This document shows positions 1-8,922 of a DNA stretch of 64,000 nucleotides, piece by piece. The translations under genes were made by a program, and so were the position numbers. The stretch comes from Salegentibacter maritimus (GTDB taxonomy: Bacteria; Bacteroidota; Bacteroidia; Flavobacteriales; Flavobacteriaceae): positions 1 to 64,000 of the forward strand of contig NZ_JAEHOK010000011.1 of the NCBI RefSeq assembly GCF_016236915.1, written 5' to 3'. Numbering within the stretch: the first letter of the stretch is position 1; each line of letters opens with the position of its first letter. The notes under the pieces are model-generated. The model saw only the letters and a list, made by a program, of their open reading frames with translations, searched no databases and was not told the origin of the DNA.

Positions 1-1421
1 GAACAAGGGATGATAACCAGCCATTAGATGCGGAATACCCCGTGGGAACCACCAATATTACATGGACCGTGACAGATGATAATGGAAACGAGGCTCAACC
101 GGTAATACAAACCATAACGGTAACTGACGATCAGGCGCCGGTAATTGCTGAACAGGAAAATATTACAGTAAATACAGATCCCGATAGCTGTGGGGCAACT
201 GTTAATTATTCGGTTCCTTCGGCTAATGATAATTGTGGCATAGAAAGCATAGAACTTACTGAGGGCTTAGCTTCTGGTGCTGAATTTCCGATAGGAGAAA
301 CAAAAATAACATATACGGCAACTGATGTGAATGGTAATTCAGTAAACTCTAGTTTTGTAGTTAATGTAATAGACAATGAAGCTCCGGTATTAACCTGCCC
401 CGATAATATTCAACTAAGTGTTGAAAATGGAACAGATTCTATTGTTGTTAATTATGAAGGGGTTTCAGTTACAGATAACTGTTCAGGAACCAGTATTGAA
501 CTCATAGAAGGCTTTGCTTCCGGCGAAGAGTTCCCTGTAGGAGAGACCGTAGTAACATATCAGGTTACTGATGCTTCCGGAAATTCTGTTAGCTGTTCAT
601 TCCTGGTAATTATTGAAGAAACTCCACCGATACCGTCTGCTCCGGAAGTTGACCTTATTCAACCAGACTGTTTAACACCAACCGGGGTAATCCTAATAAA
701 TACTGAAAACGGACTTACCTATAGTATAGATGGTGAAAACTATGAAGCGATACAGGAATTTACAGATCTTGAACCGGGAACTTACCAGGTAACCGCAAAG
801 GATGAATTTGGCCAGGTATCTGAAGCTACAGAAGTTATATTAGAAGAACCTATTGCAACTGAAATTGAGACAAGTACTATAAGCCTTTGTATAGAAGACT
901 CAAGCTTTAATCTTTTTGAACTTTTGGAAGGTGAATATGATGACTCCGGAGTTTGGGTAGATACTGAGCAAACCGGTGCTTTAACTCAAGATTTTATTGA
1001 CCCGGCATTGTTACAGGTTGGCACTTATACTTTTGAATATCAAATTAACAATGGTATTTGTAACTCTACCACAAGCGTAACGGTGAACATTAATGATGAT
1101 TGTGTGGTATTACCATGTAGCCTGGAAGATATTAAGTCCAGTATATCGAAAGCGGTAACGCCAAACGGGGATAATCGCAATGATTATTTCACAATAGATT
1201 TTGCCAGTGAATGTGGATTTACTTATGACTTGATGATCTTTAACCGATGGGGAAATAAAATATATGAAGCCACTAATTATCAAAACGATTGGGATGGCTA
1301 TGCTACAAATTCGGCAACGAGTTCTAATCAATTGCCATCCGGAACTTACTTCTATATCCTGGAAATTAGAAATAGCGGATTTGAACCAATACAAGGTTAC
1401 ATCTATTTAGGAACAAAATAA
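1..1421 (+). CDS. HYR-repeat surface adhesin with type IX secretion C-terminal domain (5' partial)
   Basis: The frame is open from base 3 with no start, so the gene enters from the left edge; the GTG at 42 lies inside a HYR repeat and is not the start. The visible part has about three HYR (immunoglobulin-like) repeats with the recurring pattern 'VTDNxG / FPxGET / VTYxxTDxxGN', then an SprB-type segment ('YSIDGENY', 'LEPGTYQVTAKD'), then a C-terminal domain of about 90 residues ('AVTPNGDNRNDYF', 'IFNRWGNKIYE', 'LPSGTYFYIL') of the gliding-motility-associated CHU_C type. That domain sends proteins through the type IX secretion system to the cell surface. A PorP/SprF-like gene starts 12 bases downstream and is probably its dedicated secretion partner. 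An adhesin role is inferred; total length is unknown. Confidence 0.9.
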   Translation, partial: TRDDNQPLDAEYPVGTTNITWTVTDDNGNEAQPVIQTITVTDDQAPVIAEQENITVNTDPDSCGATVNYSVPSANDNCGIESIELTEGLASGAEFPIGETKITYTATDVNGNSVNSSFVVNVIDNEAPVLTCPDNIQLSVENGTDSIVVNYEGVSVTDNCSGTSIELIEGFASGEEFPVGETVVTYQVTDASGNSVSCSFLVIIEETPPIPSAPEVDLIQPDCLTPTGVILINTENGLTYSIDGENYEAIQEFTDLEPGTYQVTAKDEFGQVSEATEVILEEPIATEIETSTISLCIEDSSFNLFELLEGEYDDSGVWVDTEQTGALTQDFIDPALLQVGTYTFEYQINNGICNSTTSVTVNINDDCVVLPCSLEDIKSSISKAVTPNGDNRNDYFTIDFASECGFTYDLMIFNRWGNKIYEATNYQNDWDGYATNSATSSNQLPSGTYFYILEIRNSGFEPIQGYIYLGTK

Positions 1422-1433
1422 AAACAGAACATC

Positions 1434-2345
1434 ATGAAATATATATACCTACTCCTATTCTGTATTATATCTTCCATAACTGGATTAGCGCAGCAATTGC
1501 CGCAGTTTACCCAGTATATGTACAATACTATATCTATAAACCCGGCGTATGCCGGTAGCAGGGATGGATTTTCCATAACGGCATTAAACCGAAATCAATG
1601 GGCCGGCGTTAGTGGGGCACCAAAAACCCAAACGCTTTCCATCCACTCCCCGCTTACCAACGATAAAGTAGGCCTGGGACTTTCGGTAATAAACGATAAA
1701 ACCGGCTATGAAAATTACACCTATGCATATGGTGATTTTGCCTATCGTTTAGATTTCAATAATGATGTCTCTTTAGCTATGGGTTTAAAAGCCGGAATGA
1801 GCTATTACAATCTCGACCGGGAACTATTTAACGATCCGCAGGTTTTAAATGATCCCTTTTTTGAAGATAGATTTAATAAATGGACACCCAATTTTGGGCT
1901 TGGTTTTTATCTATCTTCCCAAAATTGGTATATAGGGGCATCGGCACCAAAGCTAATCAATAACAACAACCACGAGTTTAATGAATTTCTAGCTATGGAA
2001 CAGATTCACTATTACCTTACAGGTGGTTATGTTTTTGATCTAAACGAAAACCTAAAATTTAGGCCCACATCTTTACTTAAGATGACCAGCGGTGCCCCAC
2101 TTTCAGTAGATTTTTCTGGAACAATGATTTTTAATGAGAAATTTTATCTGGGGGCTAATTGGAGGTTAGACGATGCCCTGGGGGCTTTCCTGGATATAGA
2201 ACTCTTTGATGGTTTTAGGGCCGGTTATGCCTATGAATACTCTATTTCAGATATTAGACCATATACCTCGGGATCTCATGAAATCTTACTTATTTATGAA
2301 TTCAGGTTCCAAAAAACACGCTATAAATCACCCCGATTCTTCTAA
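1434..2345 (+). CDS. PorP/SprF family type IX secretion outer-membrane protein
   Basis: 303 residues with an N-terminal signal peptide ending near 'ITGLAQQ'. The opening 'LPQFTQYMYNTISINPAYAG' is the hallmark of the PorP/SprF family; the rest is an amphipathic beta-barrel pattern ending in an aromatic strand. Family members sit in the outer membrane and work with the type IX translocon; SprF of Flavobacterium johnsoniae is needed for surface delivery of the SprB adhesin. The gene is 12 bases after a CHU_C-domain adhesin and 17 bases before an OmpA/PD40 protein, so the three probably form one transcript. Which substrate it serves is inferred from position. Confidence 0.92.
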   Translation: MKYIYLLLFCIISSITGLAQQLPQFTQYMYNTISINPAYAGSRDGFSITALNRNQWAGVSGAPKTQTLSIHSPLTNDKVGLGLSVINDKTGYENYTYAYGDFAYRLDFNNDVSLAMGLKAGMSYYNLDRELFNDPQVLNDPFFEDRFNKWTPNFGLGFYLSSQNWYIGASAPKLINNNNHEFNEFLAMEQIHYYLTGGYVFDLNENLKFRPTSLLKMTSGAPLSVDFSGTMIFNEKFYLGANWRLDDALGAFLDIELFDGFRAGYAYEYSISDIRPYTSGSHEILLIYEFRFQKTRYKSPRFF

Positions 2346-2362
2346 AATAAAAGCTGCTAATT

Positions 2363-4225
2363 ATGAAAAAACTATACTATTTAAGCCTATTTTTCTTCGT
2401 GTTTAGCATGTCGGTGCAAGCACAATATGGGAAACAAAAGAGAGCAGATAAACTTTATAATAATCTCGCTTATACTGAAGCTGTAGAAGTTTATAAGGAT
2501 CTTATTGAAAACGACTATAATACCAGGGAAAATAGGATAAAACTGGCCGAGATTTACATGAAATTAAGAAGTCCGGAGAATGCTGTATTCTATTATGAAG
2601 ACATTTTAGAGGATTCTTTAAATAGTTCTGCCGAATATTATTATGACTATGCCAGGGCATTACGTGGAGCTAAAAGATATGAAGAGTCACGAAAATGGCT
2701 ACAAAAATATCTTGATAGCGATGGAAAAGTTGTTGCTGAAGTTAGTAAAATACTTAACGCAAAGCATCCGGAGGTTCAAACTACGTATACACTCACAAAA
2801 ACCGGGTTTAATTCAGAATTCAGTGACTTTGGAGCGGTAAAGTATGAGGGGAAAACCTATTTTGTTTCTGCCAGAAACACGAATAATTCAGACAAAAAAT
2901 ATTCCTGGAATGACGAGCCATTCCTGGATATTTATGAGCTAAACCCTCAAAATGAAGCTACTTCAATTTCAGAAGAAATCAATACTAAATTACACGATGG
3001 CCCTTTAAGCTTTAGTCCTAACGGTGAAACGCTTTATTTTACCAGAAACAACTATTATAATAACAAAGAAGGAAAACGTGACGAAGAGGCTACAAATCAT
3101 TTAAAGATTTATTCTGCTCAAAACTCAGGTGGAGCCTGGACGAATATCCAGGAACTGCCATTTAACAGTGACGCCTATTCTGTAGGACATCCATCGGTTT
3201 CCAAAGATGGAAAGACACTTTACTTCACATCTAATATGCCCGGTGGTGAGGGTGGCACCGATCTCTATAAAGTTACTATAAATGGAAATAATAATTTTGG
3301 AGTTCCTGAAAACCTGGGAGAAAAAATTAATACAGCTAAAGATGAAACCTTTCCTTTTATAGATGAAGATGAAGTACTATATTTTTCCTCATCAGGTCAC
3401 GGAGGTTATGGTTTGGCAGATATTTTTAAAATTGATTTAAAAAATGGGAACGCCCAAATTACCAATCTTGGAGAAACTATAAACAGCAACTTAGATGACT
3501 TTAGTTATTTTCGCGAATCTGATACTAATGCCGGGTTTATAGCTTCAAACCGTGAAGGCTCAGATAATGTATACGCATTTAATCGCCTGCTTCCACTAAT
3601 TTTAAAAGGAAAAGTTACCGATGCGGTGAATGGCAATCCTATTGCGCAGGCCACTATTAGGCTTTTCAATGAAAAGAACGAACAAATTGCCTTTCTGGAG
3701 TCTGATAACGATGGAAATTACAAAACAAAAGTAAACAGAAATATAAGTATTCCCCTGGAAGCAAAACAGATAGAGTATAAGAGTTTCAAGGCTACTTTAA
3801 GCACCAAAAACATGGAAGATAAAGTAGAAATGGAATATAATATTGCTCTTCAACCTGTGGCCGATGTAGAGTATTTGGCAGAAATAAACAATATATACTT
3901 TGATTTTGACAAAAGCAATATTAGACCTGATGCCGCAAAAGAGTTAGATAAACTGGTAAAATTAATGCGTGATGAGTATCCCGATCTGGTAATTGAAATT
4001 GGATCGCATACCGACAAACGGGGAAGTGAAGCTTACAACGAAGCTTTGGCCGAAAGAAGAGCTAAAGCAACTCGTGATTACTTAATTGCCGAAGGAATTG
4101 ATAAAAACCGTATTAAGGAGCAAGGCTATGGTGAACGTGAACCTGCAATAGCTTGTGATAGATGTTCCAGAGAGCAGCATCAATTAAACCGGCGTTCTAT
4201 GTTTAGTGTTGTAAACATGGATTAA
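2363..4225 (+). CDS. OmpA family protein with TPR, PD40 and carboxypeptidase-like domains
   Basis: 620 residues. A signal peptide (about 1-20) is followed by a TPR-like helical region (about 20-120), PD40/WD40-like propeller repeats (about 140-410; 'LSFSPNGETLYFTRN', 'SVSKDGKTLYFTSN'), a carboxypeptidase-regulatory-like beta domain (about 415-490; 'LKGKVTDAVNGNPIAQATI') and an OmpA C-terminal peptidoglycan-binding domain (about 505-620; 'IYFDFDKSNIRPDAAKELDK', 'SHTDKRGS'). The order matches PorE-like proteins that anchor type IX machinery to peptidoglycan. It follows the PorP/SprF gene by 17 bases, so it is likely the periplasmic partner of that barrel. It is the last gene before the IS element, whose left end begins about 26 bases after its stop. 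Confidence 0.9.
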   Translation: MKKLYYLSLFFFVFSMSVQAQYGKQKRADKLYNNLAYTEAVEVYKDLIENDYNTRENRIKLAEIYMKLRSPENAVFYYEDILEDSLNSSAEYYYDYARALRGAKRYEESRKWLQKYLDSDGKVVAEVSKILNAKHPEVQTTYTLTKTGFNSEFSDFGAVKYEGKTYFVSARNTNNSDKKYSWNDEPFLDIYELNPQNEATSISEEINTKLHDGPLSFSPNGETLYFTRNNYYNNKEGKRDEEATNHLKIYSAQNSGGAWTNIQELPFNSDAYSVGHPSVSKDGKTLYFTSNMPGGEGGTDLYKVTINGNNNFGVPENLGEKINTAKDETFPFIDEDEVLYFSSSGHGGYGLADIFKIDLKNGNAQITNLGETINSNLDDFSYFRESDTNAGFIASNREGSDNVYAFNRLLPLILKGKVTDAVNGNPIAQATIRLFNEKNEQIAFLESDNDGNYKTKVNRNISIPLEAKQIEYKSFKATLSTKNMEDKVEMEYNIALQPVADVEYLAEINNIYFDFDKSNIRPDAAKELDKLVKLMRDEYPDLVIEIGSHTDKRGSEAYNEALAERRAKATRDYLIAEGIDKNRIKEQGYGEREPAIACDRCSREQHQLNRRSMFSVVNMD

Positions 4226-4251
4226 GCTATTATGCTTATTTTAAAAATTAT

Positions 4252-5974
4252 AAAGAGGTTGTCTGAAAAGTCAACCTCTTTTTTATTGAAAATAATACAG
4301 GATAGTATTATTTTCATGGTATGAAAGCCAAAGTTGTATTTAAGACTTATAACCAATCGCAGTTAAGTCTTTTACCTCCCAGTTATGATGATTTGGTACC
4401 TGCCCATCATCCCGTTCGAATTGTCAACACTATAATTGATCAAATCGACATCGCCGACTTAGAGCGAAGCTATAAAGGTGGTGGCACCTCCAGTTACCAT
4501 CCTAGGATGCTACTCAAAGTTACCATCTATGCCTACCTGCGTAATATGTATTCCTCGCGTAAAATAGAACAAGCCCTTTTGGAGAACCTCCATTTTATGT
4601 GGCTTAGTGGTCAAAGTAAACCCGATCATAATACGATTAATGATTTTAGGGGCAAACGCTTAAAAGGGGAGTTCAAAAATATTTTCAATCAGGTGGTTCT
4701 TTTACTGGCCGACCAGGGCGTATTATCTTTAAAAGAACTCTTTGTGGATGGCACTAAGATAGGGGCCAATGCCAATCGCTTTACTTTTGTATGGGGTAAA
4801 TCCATCAAGAACAGTAAGGAGCGTATTAAGAAACAGCTTCGGGAACTATGGTCTTATGTGGAAAAGGTATATGACCAGGAACAACTGCTTCCCAATGAGC
4901 CTGATTTTGAGGCTATCGACCCAGATGAAGTAGCCAAAACCATTGATGCCATTAATGACGCATTAAAAGATAAGGAGGTGGATAAAAAAGTAAAACAAAA
5001 GCTCAACTATGCCAAGAAGAACTGGCCGGGAAACCTGAAGAAATACCAAAAGCAGAAAGCTATCCTGGGCAAACGTAACAGTTATAGCAAGACCGACCCC
5101 GATGCCACTTTTATGCGGATGAAAGATGATTATATGCAGAACGGGCAGTTAAAACCTGGATATAACCTTCAAGCCTCCACCAACAACCAGTTCATCACCA
5201 ACTATACTTTAGCCCAAACCACCGCCGATACCACTACTTTAAAAGATCACCTACAAGATCATATAGACTCCTATGATCAAATTCCTCAAAGCCTTACCGC
5301 AGATGCCGGCTATGGCAGTGAAGAGAATTATACCGATCTGGAAGAAAAGGAAATTACTGCTTATGTAAAATACAACTACTTCCATAAAGAGCAACGCGAT
5401 AAAAAGCACCACGAAAATCCATTCCATCCGGACAACCTATTCTATAATAAAGAAACCGATACGTATTATTGCCCGATGGGCCAGGCGATGAATAAAGTAA
5501 ATAGTTATGAGAAGAAAACAACTACCGGTTTTAAGCAGCAAATCCATCGGTATCAGGCTATCAACTGCCAGGGGTGCCCTTTGCGGGGCAGCTGTCATAA
5601 AGCCAAAGGAAACAGGACTATCGAGCGTAATCACAATCTGATTCGTCTTAAGGAAACTGCCAGGAACCTATTACTAAGTGAAGAGGGAATAGCTCATCGC
5701 AAAAGAAGATGCTGGGATGTGGAAGCCGTCTTTGGAAATATCAAGCAAAACATGGGTTTTAAGCGATTTATGCTCCGGGGAATGGATAAAGTAACCACTG
5801 AAATAGGCCTAATAGCGATAGCTCATAACCTTAAAAAGTTCACTCTAGTACAGTGAAAAGAAACATCCTATTAACTTTTAACCCTTAACGAATAACTGAA
5901 ACTAAAAAATATTAAAACTACCAAAAAAAGGATAAAAAAAGACCGCCTAAAAAAGCTTTTTAGACGGCCTCTTT
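4252..5974 (+). mobile_element. IS1182-like insertion sequence
   Basis: A transposase gene (4321-5856) flanked by imperfect terminal inverted repeats: left 4252-4270 and right 5956-5974, with 16 of 19 positions matching (AAAGAGG-YY-GTCT-R-AAAAG). The span is about 1.72 kb, within the usual size of the IS1182 family. Each end is also self-complementary: AGAGGTTG pairs with CAACCTCT on the left, and CCTAAAAA with a TTTTTAG block on the right, so each can fold into a terminator-like hairpin. I could not see a convincing target-site duplication, so the outer boundaries are uncertain by several bases. Confidence 0.75.
4321..5856 (+). CDS. IS1182 family transposase
   Basis: 511 residues, apparently intact. 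The N-terminal DUF772-like region ('HPRMLLKVTIYAYL', 'RKIEQALLENLHFMWL', 'PDHNTINDFR') is followed by a DDE domain: first Asp in 'LFVDGTKIGANAN' (about 143), second in 'LTADAGYGSEENY' (about 328) and Glu in 'DVEAVFGNIKQNMGFKRF' (about 467). A Cys cluster ('CQGCPLRGSCHKAKG') between them is typical of the family. The ATG lies about 50 bases inside the left inverted repeat. No frameshift is visible, so the element may still be active. Function (cut-and-paste transposition) is by family. Confidence 0.95.
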   Translation: MKAKVVFKTYNQSQLSLLPPSYDDLVPAHHPVRIVNTIIDQIDIADLERSYKGGGTSSYHPRMLLKVTIYAYLRNMYSSRKIEQALLENLHFMWLSGQSKPDHNTINDFRGKRLKGEFKNIFNQVVLLLADQGVLSLKELFVDGTKIGANANRFTFVWGKSIKNSKERIKKQLRELWSYVEKVYDQEQLLPNEPDFEAIDPDEVAKTIDAINDALKDKEVDKKVKQKLNYAKKNWPGNLKKYQKQKAILGKRNSYSKTDPDATFMRMKDDYMQNGQLKPGYNLQASTNNQFITNYTLAQTTADTTTLKDHLQDHIDSYDQIPQSLTADAGYGSEENYTDLEEKEITAYVKYNYFHKEQRDKKHHENPFHPDNLFYNKETDTYYCPMGQAMNKVNSYEKKTTTGFKQQIHRYQAINCQGCPLRGSCHKAKGNRTIERNHNLIRLKETARNLLLSEEGIAHRKRRCWDVEAVFGNIKQNMGFKRFMLRGMDKVTTEIGLIAIAHNLKKFTLVQ

Positions 5975-6006
5975 TTAGCTTAATCAAGTTATAAAAAATA
6001 ATTACT

Positions 6007-6513
6007 CTACTTTCTTATAAATATATTGGTGAAATAATTACGTCCGTTTGCATCATCTACTACCGACACGCCAAAATGAGAGTGATTACCTTCAATATTT
6101 TCTTTATGTCCTTTACTATTTAGCCAGGCTTTTACAACAGCATCTGCAGTACGATAACCATATCCCACATTTTCGCTAACCGCTTTAGCTCCTACTGTCT
6201 TTACTAAATTTTCGTAGCGCACTCCAAAATTGTCGTGACTAACTTTCCCCACCTCTAACATATAATAATTATGGCTCTCTGCTTCAAAAGAGATTTCAGC
6301 AATTGGCTGTAGTGGTTTAAGATCTAATGTTTTTCTATGTTCATTCACCAGTTTTAAAATAGTGTTTTCAATTTCAGAATAATCAAAATGCACTTTTTCT
6401 TCAGCGGTGTGATTGTAAGAATTTACTTCTTCCTCTATACTTTCTTTTGCACAAGAAACTGTCGATACAGCCAGCAAAACAAGTACAAAAAATCTAAATG
6501 TACTTTTTTTCAT
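6007..6513 (-). CDS. CAP/SCP-domain lipoprotein
   Basis: 168 residues. A lipoprotein signal peptide ends in the lipobox 'VSTVSC-A', giving a lipidated Cys near residue 21. The rest is a CAP (cysteine-rich secretory / SCP-like) domain: 'LKLVNEHRKTLDLKPL' at the start, 'HNYYMLEVGKVSHDNF' and 'SENVGYGYRTADAVVKAWLN' with 'SKGHKENIEGNHSHFGV' near the C-terminus. The His/Glu pocket residues of the family appear present. Such proteins are exported; their substrates in bacteria are mostly unknown. It stands alone, with the IS on one side and an inverted repeat (6612-6639) upstream. Confidence 0.85.
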   Translation of the reverse strand: MKKSTFRFFVLVLLAVSTVSCAKESIEEEVNSYNHTAEEKVHFDYSEIENTILKLVNEHRKTLDLKPLQPIAEISFEAESHNYYMLEVGKVSHDNFGVRYENLVKTVGAKAVSENVGYGYRTADAVVKAWLNSKGHKENIEGNHSHFGVSVVDDANGRNYFTNIFIRK

Positions 6514-6611
6514 AGGTCATGATATTAGACTTGGGTAGTTAAAAGTACATTTTTTATCGACTAAATGCATAGGCGGATGTACATTTCATCGATTTTTTCT
6601 GCATTTTAACA

Positions 6612-6639
6612 TTTTTAGTAGGATTAAACCTACTAAAAA
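6612..6639. repeat. Perfect inverted repeat upstream of the CAP lipoprotein gene
   Basis: TTTTTAGTAGG and CCTACTAAAAA (11-base arms) are separated by 6 bases, between the rnz stop and the CAP gene start. There is no T-run after the stem on either strand apart from the stem bases themselves, so it is a weak terminator candidate; an operator is the other option. Confidence 0.45.
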
Positions 6640-6693
6640 CGAGATGTTTAAACACCTGCTAGTCAAAAATGTAAGTAAAATAAAGTGGAAGTG

Positions 6694-7602
6694 CTATTCA
6701 AAGATAAAAACCTTACCGTCATCGGCTAGATCAACTTTATTAAAAATGCTTGTAGCTTCTTTTTTAAATAAATTGATATTGGTATAGCGTGTAGAATAAT
6801 GTCCTAAGATTAATTTCCCTACCCCCGCTTCTTTGGCAATCTGTGCGGCTTCTTTTGCGGTACTATGCTTGGTAGGAAATGCCAACTCAGCTTTATCTTC
6901 TAAAAATGTAGATTCGTGATACAAAACTGTAGTACCACTAATTTGTGGAATCATTTTTGGGTTAAAAGCTGTGTCACTGCAGTAAGCATAACTTTTTGGT
7001 GGTTCTGGATTAGCAGTTACCAGATGATTGGGAACAAGCTCCCCTGACTCTGACCTAACATCTTTTCCTTTTTTTAAGCTCCTATACAAAGCAACATCTA
7101 TATTATATTCAATTGCTTTATCAATAAGTAGTTTACGGTCTCCCGGCTTCTCCTTAAAAAGAAAACCATTAGTGTATACCCTATGCACCAATGGTATAGT
7201 TTCTACACTTAGTTTTTCATCCTCATAAATAATTTGGGCTTCTTTACTTTCTAATTCATGAAAATAAAGTGGATAATTTGTCCAGGAATTAGACAATTTT
7301 AATTGTAGCGTAATGATCTCTTTTATTCCCTTTGGGCCATAAACATGCAGCTCATTTTCCCGGTTCAATAATCTAAAGGTGGAAATAAGGCCTACAAGTC
7401 CGTAACAATGATCCCCGTGCAGGTGAGATATGAAAATATGTTTTATTTTAGAGAACCTTATTTTATTCTTCCTTAGTTGTACCTGGGTTCCTTCACCACA
7501 ATCAATTAAAAACAACTCGTTTTTCATTTCCAGAACCTGAGCGCTGGGATTGGTAAAGCTACGCGGGGTAGCGGCATAACAACCAAGGATATTGAGCTTC
7601 AT
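6694..7602 (-). CDS. rnz: Ribonuclease Z (tRNA 3' processing endonuclease)
   Basis: 302 residues, a metallo-beta-lactamase-fold nuclease that removes the 3' trailer of tRNA precursors. The metal-binding motif 'FISHLHGDHCYGL' is near residue 60; later ligands are in 'AYCSDTAF', 'LYHESTF' and 'LILGHYSTRY'. 'KHSTAKEAAQIAKEAGV' is the usual segment before the last His. The length is that of the bacterial short form. It starts 9 bases after the STAS-like gene and is the last gene of the pyrR-pyrB-STAS-rnz operon. Confidence 0.95.
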   Translation of the reverse strand: MKLNILGCYAATPRSFTNPSAQVLEMKNELFLIDCGEGTQVQLRKNKIRFSKIKHIFISHLHGDHCYGLVGLISTFRLLNRENELHVYGPKGIKEIITLQLKLSNSWTNYPLYFHELESKEAQIIYEDEKLSVETIPLVHRVYTNGFLFKEKPGDRKLLIDKAIEYNIDVALYRSLKKGKDVRSESGELVPNHLVTANPEPPKSYAYCSDTAFNPKMIPQISGTTVLYHESTFLEDKAELAFPTKHSTAKEAAQIAKEAGVGKLILGHYSTRYTNINLFKKEATSIFNKVDLADDGKVFIFE

Positions 7603-7611
7603 AGAAAAGGT

Positions 7612-7944
7612 TTATATCCCTAAGTCTCTTTGAATTTCGTCCATTTGAATTAAATCTTCGGCTTCTCTCAATGTAGGAACCATAATAATGTCTTCAGGCA
7701 ATTCGTCTATAGTAATGGCGTTACTAACCAAAACAAAAGATTTATTTTGTGCTTGATGAATTTTAGAGATTTCTAAAAAACCCAGCACCTCATCTTTCTT
7801 AAGGTTTTTATAAGCCAGAAGATTAACTACTAGATTCTTCTTCTCAAATTCGGTATGTCTCTGGGTAAGAAGCGAAACAAAATCTACAATTGGGGCTTCC
7901 AGGGGTTCTATTAAGATATAATTTTCTTTCTCTAAAATCTTCAT
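7612..7944 (-). CDS. STAS-like small protein of the pyr-rnz operon
   Basis: 110 residues. I do not recognise a characterised function. The alternation of short strands and helices ('NYILIEPLEAPIVDFVSLL', 'NLVVNLLAYKNL', 'KSFVLVSNAI', 'DIIMVPTLREAEDLIQMDEI') and the ending 'TLREAEDLIQMDEIQRDLG' look like the STAS / anti-sigma-antagonist fold. Orthologues commonly sit next to rnz in flavobacteria and are sometimes mislabelled ribonuclease Z because of that. It lies 40 bases after pyrB and 9 bases before rnz. The fold assignment is inferred from pattern only. Confidence 0.7.
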   Translation of the reverse strand: MKILEKENYILIEPLEAPIVDFVSLLTQRHTEFEKKNLVVNLLAYKNLKKDEVLGFLEISKIHQAQNKSFVLVSNAITIDELPEDIIMVPTLREAEDLIQMDEIQRDLGI

Positions 7945-7984
7945 AAGTTCAATCTTTAAATTTAAAATTATTTAAGCCTAACCT

Positions 7985-8914
7985 CTACCTATTAATTTTA
8001 GAAGCAAGTAAATATATTACCGCCATCCTAACGGCAACTCCATTTTGAACCTGATCTAAAATAATAGCGTTTTCGGCATCAGCAACCTGACTGGTAATTT
8101 CTACCCCCCTGTTTATTGGTCCCGGGTGCATTACCACTATTTCTTTATCCAGACTTTCCAATAAGCTTTTATTCAACTGAAATTGTTGAGCATATTCGCG
8201 GGTACTTGGAAAATAACTTATATCCATACGCTCATTTTGAACCCTAAGCATATTAGCTACATCACACCATTCTATAGCTTTTTTAAGATTGGTCTCCACA
8301 CCTACCCCTAAAGATTCTATATGTTTTGGTATAAGTGTTTTTGGACCACATACCTTCACCTCGGCTCCCTGTAATTTCAGTGCAAAAATATTAGATAGTG
8401 CCACTCTACTATGAAGAATGTCCCCAACAATAACCACCTTTTTCCCTCTTACTTCCCCAAGACGTTCTCTAATAGAATAAGAATCTAAAAGTGCCTGGGT
8501 AGGATGCTCGTGGGCCCCGTCTCCAGCATTAACGATACTTGCATTTACATGGCGGGAAAGAAATATACCTGCACCGGGGTTTGGATGCCTCATAACTACC
8601 ATATCAACCTTCATGGAGAGAATGTTGTTTACGGTATCTATAAGCGTTTCTCCTTTTTTAACCGAAGAAGAAGCTGCCGAGAAATTAACAACATCTGCAC
8701 TTAATCGTTTTTCAGCAAGCTCGAACGAAAGGCGGGTACGGGTTGAATTTTCAAAAAATAAATTAGCTATGGTAATATCTCTTAGCGAAGGGACTTTTTT
8801 TATAGGCCGGTTTATCACTTCCTTAAAATGATCGGCCGTTTTAAAAATAAGCTCAATATCTTTCTCATTAAGATATTTAATTCCAAGTAAGTGGTTTACA
8901 CTTAATTCGCTCAT
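7985..8914 (-). CDS. pyrB: Aspartate carbamoyltransferase catalytic subunit
   Basis: 309 residues, the usual length. It makes N-carbamoyl-aspartate from carbamoyl phosphate and aspartate, the committed step of pyrimidine synthesis. The carbamoyl-phosphate motif 'FFENSTRTRLSFE' is near residue 55, 'HPTQALLDSYSIRE' near 135, and the aspartate-site 'MHPGPINRGVEI' near 265. No regulatory subunit (pyrI) gene is adjacent. It starts 8 bases after the pyrR stop and is co-transcribed with it, so control is probably shared. Confidence 0.97.
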   Translation of the reverse strand: MSELSVNHLLGIKYLNEKDIELIFKTADHFKEVINRPIKKVPSLRDITIANLFFENSTRTRLSFELAEKRLSADVVNFSAASSSVKKGETLIDTVNNILSMKVDMVVMRHPNPGAGIFLSRHVNASIVNAGDGAHEHPTQALLDSYSIRERLGEVRGKKVVIVGDILHSRVALSNIFALKLQGAEVKVCGPKTLIPKHIESLGVGVETNLKKAIEWCDVANMLRVQNERMDISYFPSTREYAQQFQLNKSLLESLDKEIVVMHPGPINRGVEITSQVADAENAIILDQVQNGVAVRMAVIYLLASKINR

Positions 8915-8922
8915 ATATTTAC

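Noticed and set aside
2206-2406. 66-codon ORF bridging the PorP-like and OmpA genes
   Set aside because: Out-of-frame overlap of two well-supported genes.
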